Source of the DNA: Thysanoteuthis rhombus
Taxonomy: Eukaryota > Mollusca > Cephalopoda > Oegopsida > Thysanoteuthidae
Direction: 5' to 3'
Length of the DNA stretch: 64,000 nt
Assembly (NCBI GenBank): GCA_963457665.1
Contig: OY735215.1
Span: forward strand, 41,084,825-41,148,824
Part shown: positions 24,306 to 35,154 of the stretch, piece after piece
Position numbering within the stretch: position 1 is the stretch's first letter
Layout: every line of letters starts with the position of its first letter
Made by a program: the position numbers and the translations under genes
Notes under the pieces: model-generated
What the model was told of the DNA's origin: nothing
Databases searched by the model: none
Seen by the model: only the letters and a program-made list of their open reading frames with translations

Positions 24306-24639
24306 TTGAATGTTATTACCCCTTTCTCTAAATTTCCTTCTGAAATAAAATTGTTTTTCTCAAACAAAAACTAAGTAAGAATATTCACAGATGACTTTTA
24401 AAAAGCATCTGCATGTTTGTTTCAACAGACGCACATTTCAAAGTGTCATTTTCTTCCAAGTAAGAAAGTTTTTGATTATCTAATAGAACTGAGAAAAAAA
24501 AGGTCGATTTCATAAATTATAACATCTGCTGCATGTCAACTGAGAAATACATTATACATATAGTTTTATAGGGGTGCATTTTGAAAGAAAAATACATACC
24601 TTTGAAATTAATTTTTTTCTTCTTTTCAATTCACAGGAG

Positions 24640-25000
24640 AAATCTATTATAGGAAATTGTCCACCAAAACTGTCAAGATAGGTTTCTTGAGTTTTCAAGT
24701 CAGTCTGGCTGGTTATATATGTACGCATGCATGTATTTATCATGTGTACATACTGCAGCAATGGAGCTAGAGGACTGAAATTTATGACATAGAGCCCTTA
24801 TTATGTCTAGATTATTCATTATTTTTTTGAAAATCCTCCTACCAAATAGGTTTTTATAGAGGGGGTTCAATTTGCAATATGAGTTTTTGCAAATTTGATC
24901 CGGTAGTTTTCATGCTCGTTTCCTGAAATTTCAGAGTTTTTTTTTTCAGAGATTACTGCTCAGCAGTATTGTGTTGGAGCAATATTGTAAACACCAGGAA
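24640..25000 (-). repeat. Rep-A copy
   Basis: GTCAAGATAGGTTTCTTGAG, TCTGGCTGGTTA, GCATGTATTTATCATG and GCAATGGAGCTAGAGGACTG are in inverted order. Confidence 0.7.
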
Positions 25001-25496
25001 TATTAAGACTCCATTAGCGGTAGAAAACAGAACAGAGTTGTGTTGTGAACAAGGCAATCGCTAAAGCAAGATGTATCTTTTCTTACAGAAGTATATTAAC
25101 ATAAATGATGGAACCTTAAGGCACGTGAAAATATTATCTATTACTTCAAAAAATCATGCACACTATTTGCTATATATATCTATGTATATACATATTCATA
25201 CAACTCTATCTCTAAGTATAAATACATGAGCAAGTGTGTGTATGTGTGTGTATACAAGAGGTTATACAGAAAAAGGCCAAAGGCTTATACATAATGGGCC
25301 AAGTTATTTTTTAGGCAATCACATTTATACATACTTTTGCACAAAAATAACATTTGCAGAGACACATGTACTTATACGATGCACACAAACACACACACTT
25401 GAACACATCAATTTAGACATGCACATAAAAACAAAATTGAACATATAAACCCTATTTTATCAGTATATCAAATATCCATATACAGAGATGTGCATA

Positions 25497-25499
<3 letters not shown>

Positions 25500-25543
<44 letters not shown>
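25500..25543. repeat. (TA)22, left cap of palindrome
   Basis: It abuts the left arm of the 25557-25902 fold-back. Confidence 0.9.
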
Positions 25544-25547
<4 letters not shown>

Positions 25548-25556
25548 ACTATCATT

Positions 25557-25897
25557 AGGTTGACAAGGGGAAAAATAGTTGTATTTCAATCACATTTATC
25601 ATATTAATAAGTTTCGCTTTTCGGCTCTATCAAAATATTGATTTTAAATGAAACAATATTGAAGATATTTTATCCCAAATAAACCGTGTCTCATGATATC
25701 ATACGCCTGATTGCAAGCGCTGTTTCTTGAGAATTTCAAATATTTGACATTTACGCTTGAACGGTATGATATCACGAGACATCGTTTATTAAGAAGAAAC
25801 AAACTTTTCATTATTGTTCAAAATTCCTACTTCGACAAAGCCAAAACACGTTAATATAAAAAATTTGATTAAGATACAACTATTTTCCATATTGTCA

Positions 25898-25902
<5 letters not shown>
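25557..25902. repeat. 346-bp palindrome capped by (TA)n on both sides
   Basis: The left arm 25557-25719 pairs with the right arm 25753-25902 across a loop of about 33 nt. Paired landmarks are GGTTGACAA with TTGTCAACT, AAAATAGTTGTAT with ATACAACTATTTT, and GTCTCATGATATCATAC with GTATGATATCACGAGAC. (TA)n arrays directly flank both outer ends (25500-25543, 25902-25945). Confidence 0.85.

Positions 25903-25945
<43 letters not shown>
25902..25945. repeat. (TA)22, right cap of palindrome
   Basis: Same length as the left cap, mirror position. Confidence 0.9.
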
Positions 25946-25947
<2 letters not shown>

Positions 25948-27204
25948 CATTACACACACGAAACATCATCTGAATATAATGCAAATAATATTTCTGATTT
26001 CACTGAGAAGTCTGACAATGCTGACTAAAAAGAGTATTGTTTTAGTGCAGCTGATAGAATATTCACCTAATTACAAGTATAAGGTTCAAGAGGCAAATAT
26101 CATATGCAGAACAATTTTGACAGGAATCAACAAAAATAGAATAAAAGCATTTTTTGATTCATTTATGTCTTGTGTTCATTCGAATGTTTAGACCCAAGTC
26201 TATGTCTCTTAGAAGCAGGGATGAAAATGGGGGTGGGGTGGCTTCTCAAATAACCAGCAAGATTAGACGGTTTTAGAATCAAGAGAAATTAAGTGGAAGA
26301 AAAAAAAAGTTGAAAATGGAGGTAACCAGGGAGACTCTTTGATGGGGAAAAAAAAAAAAAAGCAACTCTATTGGACAGATGTAACCAATTTATGATCAAT
26401 CAGTCACGGAGGCGACCAACCCAGCCATCAACTGAAGTCTCAACCTACCCCACAACACCTCACAGTACGAGCGAAAGATTACAATAAAAATGAATAAAAA
26501 TAAAAATGAAATACAGAGCATCACTTTTGCCACAAAAAAAAAAATGGATTCTTTGGGTCTTTTTTTTTTAATTCCATGCTCAATTAACTGTGATGTTTCA
26601 ATGTAAATTGAATGAAACTAAATACAAAAATGTCGACGTTGAAAAAAGAACTAATACAAAGGCAATTTCTCAGTGGGATAACCAAGGCATCTGCTAGTTT
26701 TAATGTCTCTCTCATTCATAAGCATTGAGAGAAATACTGGCACAACTAAGTTCTCTCTTTCAGAAAAAATAAATAAATTAGGATTTTCCAATGATTATGT
26801 TTGATAAACGGATGGAGAAATAATTGAATTCCTACCACATACAAGGAACTACACAAAATATAGGAGAATTCGATGGAAGGAAAAAAATTACTCACCCTTA
26901 CCCCTAGTTTCTAACAATTTCTTCTGGCTCTCAAAAGTTAGCAGCAGAAATTGTCCTTACTACATTCAGTTATACATGCTCTGTTGGGATTTCCAGGAAT
27001 TTCATGTCGCACTTCAGGTTTGGGAAAGAAGAAAAACAGTTGGAATAAAAAGCTAACCAATTAGTGCCCATGGGACAGTAAATGCAGTATGAAAGGACCA
27101 GAGAGGTAAAAAAGTTTACCTGTAAATCATAGCAGAGATTAGTGCAATCACACTCATCACGGAAGGAGATAGGAAAGGCCTTTTCAGCAGTAATCTTATG
27201 ATTA

Positions 27205-27206
<2 letters not shown>

Positions 27207-27278
<72 letters not shown>
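27207..27278. repeat. (TA)36 inside palindrome arm
   Basis: The mirror partner in the other arm is 28054-28098. Confidence 0.9.
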
Positions 27279-27281
<3 letters not shown>

Positions 27282-27327
27282 GTTGTTTAGTGCTAAAAAA
27301 ATTAAGTGCTATCTCTTGAAGGATTAA

Positions 27328-27991
27328 CCCCTGCACTGGTCATGATTATGCAACATTTCTGTCACTATTGGCTTACAAGTTGAGCGATATTATTGTCATT
27401 ATCCCCAACTATACATCATGCTCTGATACATTGCCTGTCTGATGAAATACCTGTATATCCAAAAGGAGGCTGTAGGGTCCAGTTATGAGACAGGTATTCC
27501 TGATTTTGTTGATTGATCTTTCAAAATGTCAGCGCCCAGTCAAAGAAAATTGCAAGTAAGTAAAGAGGAATGTCCCCACTGTTGTTACTGCTTACACTAC
27601 AATGATACTACAATGGGTGGTGAAGATGACTGATCAGTATGCTTGTGACCTAAGAAGTAAAAAAATGTTGGAGACATAACCTGTCTTCAGCATTCATTTG
27701 ATAAAACCACAACAAATGCCTATATCCTTATGGGAAGAATCCAAATTTATAGGGAACACCTTTGACTCATTTGAAATTCATCATATCAGTTATAGAAGGA
27801 CATTGGTGGTTATGACGAACTGTGCAAAACAGTAGACAGGCCGTGTATAAGTGTACATAGGTATTGCATCAGACAGGCAGTCTATCAGGGTATGATGTAG
27901 TGTTTGGGGAAATGACAATAATGTCACTTAATGTCACTCTACTGGTACGCCAATAGTGACAAATGTTGTTTGACCATGACCAGTGGAAGGG
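27328..27991 (+). mobile_element. piggyBac-like deletion derivative, 664 bp
   Basis: TTAA stands at 27324-27327 and again at 27992-27995. The element ends are inverted: CCCCTGCACTGGTCATG at the left and the complement CCCTTCCACTGGTCATG at the right, and pairing continues for about 130 bp inward. piggyBac elements insert at TTAA and usually start with CCC, and the interior holds a piggyBac-type transposase relic. The pairing also continues outside both TTAA sites into a larger palindrome, so these TTAA sites may be internal to a bigger element and not true target duplications. Confidence 0.6.
27568..27760 (+). pseudogene. piggyBac-like transposase relic (C-terminal part)
   Basis: Frameshifted reading frames on the plus strand spell Pro-Thr-Val-Val-Thr-Ala-Tyr, then Thr-Met-Gly-Gly-Glu-Asp, Thr-Asp-Gln-Tyr, Cys-Trp-Arg-His, and Thr-Asn-Ala-Tyr-Ile-Leu. 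In piggyBac-family transposases the corresponding run is a Tyr-Asn-x-x-Met-Gly-Gly-Val-Asp, then Asp-Gln, a Lys-Trp-Trp and an Asn-Ala-Tyr-Ile-Leu motif in the same order. Stops and indels interrupt it at least four times. It lies in the spacer of the large palindrome. Confidence 0.55.
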
Positions 27992-28048
27992 TTAATCCTT
28001 CAGGAGCAAGCAGAGCTGCATTCCCCCAGTACATTAGCACTACACCAC

Positions 28049-28053
<5 letters not shown>

Positions 28054-28098
<45 letters not shown>
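28054..28098. repeat. (TA)n inside palindrome arm
   Basis: The mirror partner is 27207-27278, longer by about 27 bp. Confidence 0.9.
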
Positions 28099-28101
<3 letters not shown>

Positions 28102-29902
28102 GTGATCATAAGTTCACTGCTGGACAAAAGCTTTCCCTATCTCCTTCTATGACAAGTATGATTGCACTAATCTTTGCACTGACTCACTGACAGTTTTCTA
28201 TCTCATCTCCCCTTCTTGTATGGTCTTTTCCCACTGCATTTACTGTCCAAGGGCACCAATTGGTTAGCTTTTTGCCTCATCTGTTGTCCTTTCTTCTCAC
28301 TATATATACCTGAGATAAGATGTAAAATTTTAGGAAATTCAAACAGTGCATCTGTAACCGAACTAAGTGTGGACAATTTCGCTGCTAGCTATATGTGTGT
28401 GTATATATATAAATATATATATATGTATAGAGATAGATAGATTAGTTATACATCCATATTTAGAACACAACATTTCTTAAGAGTATCCAGTATTTGTGTA
28501 ATAAATGCGATATGATATAGCCAGAGAATGGTCAGATGTGCTAGTCAAAAAGTTGTAAAATGTCTGTACCTCGCAATAATGAATCACCATAACCTGTTCA
28601 TGTACCCCCGCCCCCAAAGAGAAAGAGAACATTGTGCCTCATAGTGTACTCATGCAGAGTTCCAAGGTACAAAAGCCCCCAAAATATGACCAGGGGCACC
28701 TAGAGACACATACAGACAGACAAACACACAGAGGAACAAAAAGAGAACAATCTGAAGCCTGCTTGGCTGGTTGTTTGGGCAGGTCATTTTTAGGGCTACA
28801 GTGATTTGATAGAGGTAAAATCTATGAGGATAAATATAGATAGATGCCTAGAATGTGTGCATGAAACTAAAACACATCAATTCTCACAATAAGGCCATCA
28901 TTGAATTCTGTCTTCATAGATTAATTGGGACAATTATTGTATACATATCTCTATGTGAAAGACATAATTTGTCTGTATATAAAGTTTTCACAAACTTTCT
29001 GGTCTTAATCAAGTGATAAGATTTGTAATGTTTAAAAGGATGATAAATGTAAAGAGAGGAGGCTTCAAAGCTTTTATAAAAACAGTTCTACACTATTTCA
29101 CTGGGATATGTCTTAAACTGTATATTCAAAGAGTTTCATGAATTGGGAAGCAGAAAAAAATGGGGAGGATGGATGAGATCTAATTTTCAATAACAGATGC
29201 CTAAAAAAAATTGTAACTATTTTTTTCGTTGGACTCTATCATAAGCATGCAACAATGATGAACTTCTGTGTCTATATTTTAAAAAGAACAGAAGCCAGAA
29301 AAATAACTTTTTTTTTTCTCGACAACTAGAAACTCAAGTTGTGATTTTTTTGCATTGTTGTGGTATTTCTACAATATTTCAGACCTCTACGGATCTTGTC
29401 TACAAAATACACACCAGAACATGGAAGAAAATTGGCGAAATAATTTTTTCAAGTACTCATATTGAGGATTAATAAAAACTTTACTCCATGCTTCTAATAG
29501 AAAGCACCTAAGGGGTTACAAATTAGCCCACACTATAATCGGATCCTGCAATCATGTGCTATTTGGGATTTAGAACAAAAATTTGGTAACATTTTAGATG
29601 TGAACGATATGCATCCATCTCCCTTAGTACTGTTTTTGGTTACCAGTTATCTTGACCATGGTCATTTTATCATAATAACATAACAGTAGACAGAGAAGAA
29701 AAATAGCATGTTATGTATACAAGAATTCACTCTTCTTAAATTACCAGCTGTTATATCTCTCGCTAGCTTTGACAAAATGTAGCTATCACCTTGATGAGAC
29801 CTTTTGTTAAATAACTATTTTACTACGTAGATATAGATCAAGCCATCATGCTACTATATATCTTACTTTTTAGCTTCAGAACAATTTGCTTAACCTTGCT
29901 TA

Positions 29903-30269
29903 GTATTCCACATATTATTTAGAATACCTTGTTCTTCTTTGTTGCAACTTCAGCACAATGGTTTGGCAAGTACACACTTCAGCCTTCCTCAAGTGTATGT
30001 TGTTTCTGGTCTTTAGAATTTCTTTAGAACTTTTTCATTCTTCCTTTTCAACTGGAAGACACAAGTTCAGTCAACATCGATGATCAATAAACCATTCAAA
30101 GTCCATTGTTGGACATAGGTTTCCCCAGGGTCTGCCAAAAGTTCAGTAGTTTAGACAAATTCTAAAGACCAGATACAACATACACTTAAGGAAGGCTTAA
30201 GTACATACCAGCTAAACCATTGCGTTGAAGGAGCAACAAAGATGATAGTCTGAATAATATATGAAATAC
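29903..30269. repeat. Fold-back element with 130-bp arms
   Basis: The left arm 29903-30030 pairs with the right arm 30141-30269; for example, AAGTGTATGTTGTTTCTGGTC is mirrored by GACCAGATACAACATACACTT. The 110-nt loop contains a scrap of RTE 3' end (GGACATAGGTTTCCCCAGG). The outer right end coincides with the Tc1 terminus. Confidence 0.8.
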
Positions 30270-30300
30270 AGTCGTTTGCAAAAATTTGATGAAAAAAAAA
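30267..30300. repeat. Probable Tc1 terminal end with TA target
   Basis: TA followed by CAGTCGTTTGCAAAAATTTG resembles the common Tc1 terminus (CAGTGGTGTGCAAAAG...) and lies about 65 bp beyond the transposase stop, where the 3' inverted repeat should be. The matching 5' end near 31.35-31.5 kb was not recognised. Confidence 0.6.
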
Positions 30301-30365
30301 CTATGTTGTATTCTTTTTAACTACTCTAATATCATTTATTCAGTTTGAAATTTCCAAAAAATCAT

Positions 30366-31270
30366 ATCAGTTTAAGAAGACTTTCTACGCCACAAGTATT
30401 TTGTTTGGCTTCGTTCAATTTGGACCACAGCCTATTGACAAAGAGGCATGTTGCTAACTGGTGATTCATAGAACTTGGGCAATATCTCCCTTAGCTGAAA
30501 TTCCAAGCATTTTTAATTGGAACCAAGTCTGGGGTGTTATCAGGCCAAACCAAATTTTTCCACCTTGATTTTCTACTGATATTGTGTAACAATTTACAAT
30601 CTATGGCAAGGTACACCATCTTGGATTAATATTTTGATGTTATGATATTTATTTTCAGCTGATCTTTTAACAATTCTACATACTTTTGTCTATTCATTGT
30701 AGTCTCAAGAGGCAGAAAATACTGTCCAGCTGTGCTATTTCAGCTCATGGCCCCACAGATAATCTGGCTAGGTGGCTGTTTTATTGGAGAAATGGTGTAT
30801 TTTTCATCTAATCTATGTACTACAGGTATCTGAACATGCCTTTTACCTACTACAAATCGTTGATGCTTAGATCCATCCGAGAACAACATGATTCCCACTT
30901 TTAAAAGGTCAAATCAAGATCCCTTTATACAAATCTTTTTTTTTTTCATCTGGGGCATTGACCTAGGTTAAGCCGCGGGTTTGTATGATTTCTTTCATTC
31001 AAACGCCTTAAAATGGTGCTTGGATTCACATTTGTTCTATTTAGTAGGAAATTGAAACAAATCTTTTGACAGGAGCTAATGCGTGACTGAGATTTAATCC
31101 ATTTCCTGGGTATTGTTTTCCAAGGTCTCCCAGGTCTCATCTTATCACAATTAGTACTACTTGTCTTGAATTTCTGGATGGCTTGCTAAACAATAATTTC
31201 TTTCCTGTTCTGAAAGTCCTTCTTTGTGTAAAACCACTATCTGAACGTGTTGAATTTCAGTTAATGACAT
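30366..31270 (-). pseudogene. Decayed Tc1-like transposase
   Basis: The minus strand carries in order the parts of a Tc1/mariner transposase, broken by frameshifts and stops. First is an N-terminal start Met-Ser-Leu-Thr-Glu near 31270. Then come a Gly-Arg-Pro box (Arg-Pro-Gly-Arg-Pro-Trp-Lys) near 31130, the Thr-Ile-Leu-Arg-Arg-Leu-Asn-Glu helix near 31000, a Phe-Ser-Asp-Gly-Ser catalytic-region motif near 30885 and a Trp-Pro-Asp-Asn-Thr-Pro-Asp-Leu motif near 30545. The last is normally the Ser-Pro-Asp-Leu-Asn-Pro box of the DD34E core. The total of about 900 bp is close to the usual 1 kb coding length, so it is an old nearly full-length copy and not a fragment. It should catalyse TA-targeted cut-and-paste when intact; this copy cannot encode a full protein. 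It sits inside the giant SNX14-like intron. Confidence 0.8.
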
Positions 31271-32029
31271 TTTTTTGTCTAGTTTTACAGAGAGGCAAAA
31301 ATCAAAGAAATCAGCAAAACTTAACCCTGAAGGGCAATAGTGAAATATAATTAACACTGGAAGTACACCAAGACATCATTCTCATTGTCCCAGGAAGTAG
31401 ATACAATACCAATAATCAACTGATGCAATATCTTAACAATATTGCCAATTTGACTCTTCATGTTGGTGTACCTAAATTCTTTTAATTGACTGTAATAGAA
31501 CACTTCATCTCAGAACTTCAGAAAACAACATAAAATTTATTTAGTTGAATACAATGACCTCCATTTTTGATAGGACAGATGCAAGTCACGTATAAAAAAA
31601 AAACAACATTTATTTTCAATTTATCTTGGTTCCTTTCCTAAAACCTTAACAACCATTTCAAAGTAGCACCTTTCATTTTCAAATGTAGTACCTATTATTC
31701 CTTTGCAAGCATTCATCCTGAAAGTATTCTTTCCAATACTGGCTTATCCAAATTTAATGAGAGTTTTGTTTCCTGTTGACAGCTATAATAGCCAAGTTCT
31801 TTCCTGGCATCTGTCAGCCATTGTTGGGGTCGAGGCAGGGGTAAATAGAGGAGAGTTTACAATGCCAGCCAAAAGTGCCAACACAAGCCAAAGTTACATT
31901 TGAGGTGACAATTGAAACATTGAATTAATGCGATAGACTTCAAGGAAAGATATCAATAGACTTTGCTTACAATTATAGCGTGCAAACAAGTTGTCTATCT
32001 GGAAGTAAGAGAAGTAGTGCGTATCAACA

Positions 32030-32290
32030 TCAGCCTTTTAAGGTCTGTCAATGGACAAAGATTTTCTTTAAGATCTGCCAGACCTCTCAATCATGGGTGT
32101 CATGGTGCTGATACCTTCTGAACTTGTTTGAATTGTTATGTCATCTTATTAATGTTGGACACAATTCTGTATATGATCTCTGGAGATGCACATTATTGTC
32201 CTGTGATGTCCAGCAGTCATCTTACCTTCTTGCAACATGGCCTGTCAATTGCAATGAGTTTTCTACAGTTTTATATGAAGTGTGTATCAG
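32030..32290 (-). mobile_element. RTE-type LINE 3' end, short
   Basis: This is a nucleotide-level match to the other 3' ends (GATCTGCCAGACC, TGATCTCTGGAGATGCACA, CTTGCAACATGGCCTG), truncated after about 260 bp. Confidence 0.65.
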
Positions 32291-32749
32291 GAATGCTAAA
32301 ATTTAACATATTTTTATCTAGAAATGTATACGGGGTACATTTAAAAATCATTCATATTATTTTCAAATCTTTGCATTAAAATAAGTCCAATGACCCTGAA
32401 GTATGTTAATTTTCTGTTTGGAATCACTGGCTTATTTAGTGCTGCACAATGACATTGATCGCATCAGCATGGATTCTATTGATCAGAAGAAAATTCTCTC
32501 TGCAGACTGAATAAATAAATACCAATCAAATGAAGCCAAGTCGGGATTGAATTATTTGTTTCCATAGAGTCTCTGATGTCGCAACAGAGGAAGACGATCT
32601 CAGGATGGGGGGAGAGAATCTCAGGGTAAGAAAATTCTGTCCCGCAGGATTTAGAAAACTTTTATCGAGTAATTGTCTTCCTTTTTCAAGATATTTGAAT
32701 AATTGTTTATATAGTGAAAGACAATCTAATTGATTCTGTTGAAACTCTA

Positions 32750-32965
32750 TTAACCCCATAGCGCCCAACCGTGTTGGTTACATGGGTACATTTATTCATG
32801 GTTAATAGCGTCAGGACCCAAAAGTCAAGAGTTGGTAACTTGATAATTGATTTCATTTTATTTCATTTATGATTACCAACCCTTGACTTTTGGGCCATAA
32901 TTAACTAATATATCAATGAACCCATGAAGCCAATTCATTGGCACAGTTGGGTACTTTAATGTTAA
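32750..32965. mobile_element. 216-bp hairpin MITE flanked by TTAA
   Basis: TTAA occurs at 32750-32753 and 32962-32965. Both ends read TTAA, ten bases, then CCCAAC(C/T)GTG going inward on their own strand. The arms 32763-32839 and 32871-32952 pair, for example GACCCAAAAGTCAAGAGTTGG with its complement in the right arm, around a 31-nt loop. The structure fits a non-autonomous TTAA-targeting (piggyBac-type) MITE with no coding capacity. Confidence 0.7.
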
Positions 32966-33451
32966 AGTCTGGCCTGACCTTCCCCCAACACTTTTCTTTC
33001 TTGATTCTTGAGAATTAACAAATTTTCAGTGCATCTTTGTGTCTGTTTGAAAACATGATGTCTATTTGCATATTTCTCTAGATAAGAGTGCCGCCCATTA
33101 AGTAATGAGTAGAAGGCTGGCATTGTAAGCCATTACTAGTGAATCCCCACTAGTTGTCTAACTATCATAGCCTTGTGTCAGACTAAGCAAACCTTAGTAT
33201 ATATGTATATCTCTGTTCTAGACAATATGGCTCTATGATATATCTGCTTGGTGGAACGAGAGAAATCATCCCCTCTTAAGGATCCTGAAGCCAAGGAGGT
33301 TTCAAGAAATGACATATTCCTTCAGGAGAAATTTTATCTTTATACATTGCACAGTGCCTCCAGGTATTTTTCCACTGGTTTCGCAATTCACAATAGACTG
33401 GTTGGTAGAACAATAATCCGATTAGTGCTAACAGCAGGTTTAAACTAGAAT

Positions 33452-33479
33452 GTATATATATATATATATATATATATAA
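33452..33479. repeat. (TA)14 microsatellite
   Basis: A clean run with no recognised module on either side. Confidence 0.9.
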
Positions 33480-34013
33480 TGGAGTAAGGATTTGCTTCAC
33501 AAACACAATTATGTTTCTGCCCTGGGCTTCATCAAGTAAGAAATAAAGTCTTAGAGGGGAAACATACCACAAAGAACTGATAGATTAATCACTTACTGAT
33601 AACGAAAATGCCTACACTATATCCTCATATTGTAATTCATAACTACCAACAAGTATAGCATCCCCACTAAATAAAACAGAAAAGCATAACAAGCAACAAT
33701 CAACCACTGAACAAACAAAAGTATATATACATACACATAAATAGAATAAAAGGAAGATCCTAACATCTGGAAAAATAGATACACACACCCAAAAACGTCC
33801 TAGATAGGAATCTAAAATGAATTGAATCATTTACCTGACGGGGCCCAAACAAGGCAGAAACATAAACGTGTTTGGGTAGCAGATCCTTACTCCATTGTAT
33901 TTTGAGCTCTACTCCAAGTCAGCTTAATATTTAATGTTGAATGTATTGAGCACTTTATGAAAAAAGCCCATTACACATCGGATATTGGTTCATATCATAT
34001 TCTTCATTTGTAT

Positions 34014-34016
<3 letters not shown>

Positions 34017-34053
<37 letters not shown>
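34017..34053. repeat. (TA)n followed by TG/TA-rich tract
   Basis: An interrupted CATG/TATA tract continues to about 34110. Confidence 0.9.
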
Positions 34054-34054
<1 letters not shown>

Positions 34055-34134
34055 GTGTGCATGTATGTGAGTATATATAAATATATATACATGTGTGTGT
34101 GCATGTATAAATAACTATATACTAAATTTGTTGC

Positions 34135-34325
34135 ATAGTGTCTGGTATCATTCATGCTTGTTTGAACTTTTTTAGTGATCATAGCCCAACATAAGGCAAG
34201 AGAAATTACTTATTCATTGATTGCCTCTTTCTCCAATTTTTCAATTGATCACTTCCATCAGAGCATGTTGCCAAAAGACAATGGTCACTTAACAGTTTTT
34301 ATTGAGAGACTAACTAGACTTTTTT
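34135..34325 (-). repeat. Rep-A copy, 5' half
   Basis: TTCATGCTTGTTTGAAC, GTGATCATAGCC, AAATTACTTATTCATTGATTG, GAGCATGTTGCCAAAAGAC and GTCACTTAACAG are inverted family blocks. Confidence 0.7.
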
Positions 34326-34739
34326 CTTTCTTTTTCTTCTTACATCGTTTTTTGAAATCCATTTTATACCCTTGCCTGAATCATTTTATAATGATCAAGT
34401 TTTGCAGTGGTCAGTTATGATACCAATGCTGATATAATCTTGTATTGACACAAAATCAATGTAATAAAATTCCTCATTTTCATAGGCTAGTGATCTCCTT
34501 TGTCTAGTGGTAGGATGTAGAATGGAGAGAATGAGATATTGGACAAGGGATAAGGTTTCTTCTGCTAACTAACCAGGAACCTATTTCATTTGATTACATC
34601 CGACCCCAACAACATCTCTTCTCTGACACCAGCTGCTGCTTCTGCTGCTGCTCCTTCTTCAATTAAAAACCTATTTAGGTAGGGTAGTTGAAATAATTGC
34701 TTTTCTATATATACTAATGAGTAAATATTTAAATTCTCA

Positions 34740-34845
34740 GCCTTCCAGCCTTATTGGTACAGCTTATATTTGTTATGCATACATAGCTAGCCAGCCAGCC
34801 AGCCAGACTAATTTGGAAACTGAAAAAAGGGATGTTCACATTACC
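34740..34845 (+). repeat. Rep-A copy, 3' scrap with CCAG run
   Basis: CATACATAGCTAGCCAGCC is expanded into four CCAG units and is followed by GAAACTGAAAAAAGGGATG. Only the last 100 bp of the family are present. Confidence 0.6.
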
Positions 34846-34854
34846 TTTTTGAGA

Positions 34855-35135
34855 TAAAAGTCACTAAAGAAGTTCAAATTTTCCAAAAACTAAAAGACTA
34901 ATTTAGCATTAACTTATATCATAAATTGGACTCATCTTGAGAATTTATTCTGAGGGGAATTTTCAAAAAAAATCAAAAATCAGTTTTTTGTTAACATAGT
35001 AAGGAGTAAAGGCTTACATTTTCAGCCCTTTAGCTCCATTGGTGTGGCATGTACATATAAGCAGCCAGTCAGTAAAAATCACTTAAAAATTGAAAAACCC
35101 ATGTACACAGTTTTGGTTGACAATTCATAATAGGG
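34855..35135 (+). repeat. Rep-A copy, 3' two-thirds
   Basis: ATTTAGCATTAACTTATATC, GTAAGGAGTAAAGGCTTACA, TTTAGCTCCATTGGTGTGGC and CAGTTTTGGTTGACAATTC are in family order. Confidence 0.7.
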
Positions 35136-35154
35136 ATATGACAGCCATCTACCT

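Larger units (their letters stand above)
26937..28393. repeat. 1.46-kb imperfect palindrome (fold-back)
   Basis: The left arm 26937-27460 and the right arm 27848-28393 are imperfect reverse complements along their full length. Matched landmarks include AGCAGAAATTGTCC with its complement near 28375, AAAAGCTAACCAATTAGTGCCC with its complement near 28250, GATTAGTGCAATCA near 27136 with its complement near 28160, and GCCTGTCTGATG near 27432 with its complement near 27872. Each arm carries a (TA)n run at the mirror position (27207-27278 and 28054-28098). The spacer is 387 bp and holds a piggyBac relic. Confidence 0.85.

Noticed and set aside
25814-26191. Open frames made of Ile-Tyr repeats, here and at other (TA)n sites
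   Set aside because: They are translations of TA microsatellites and not proteins.
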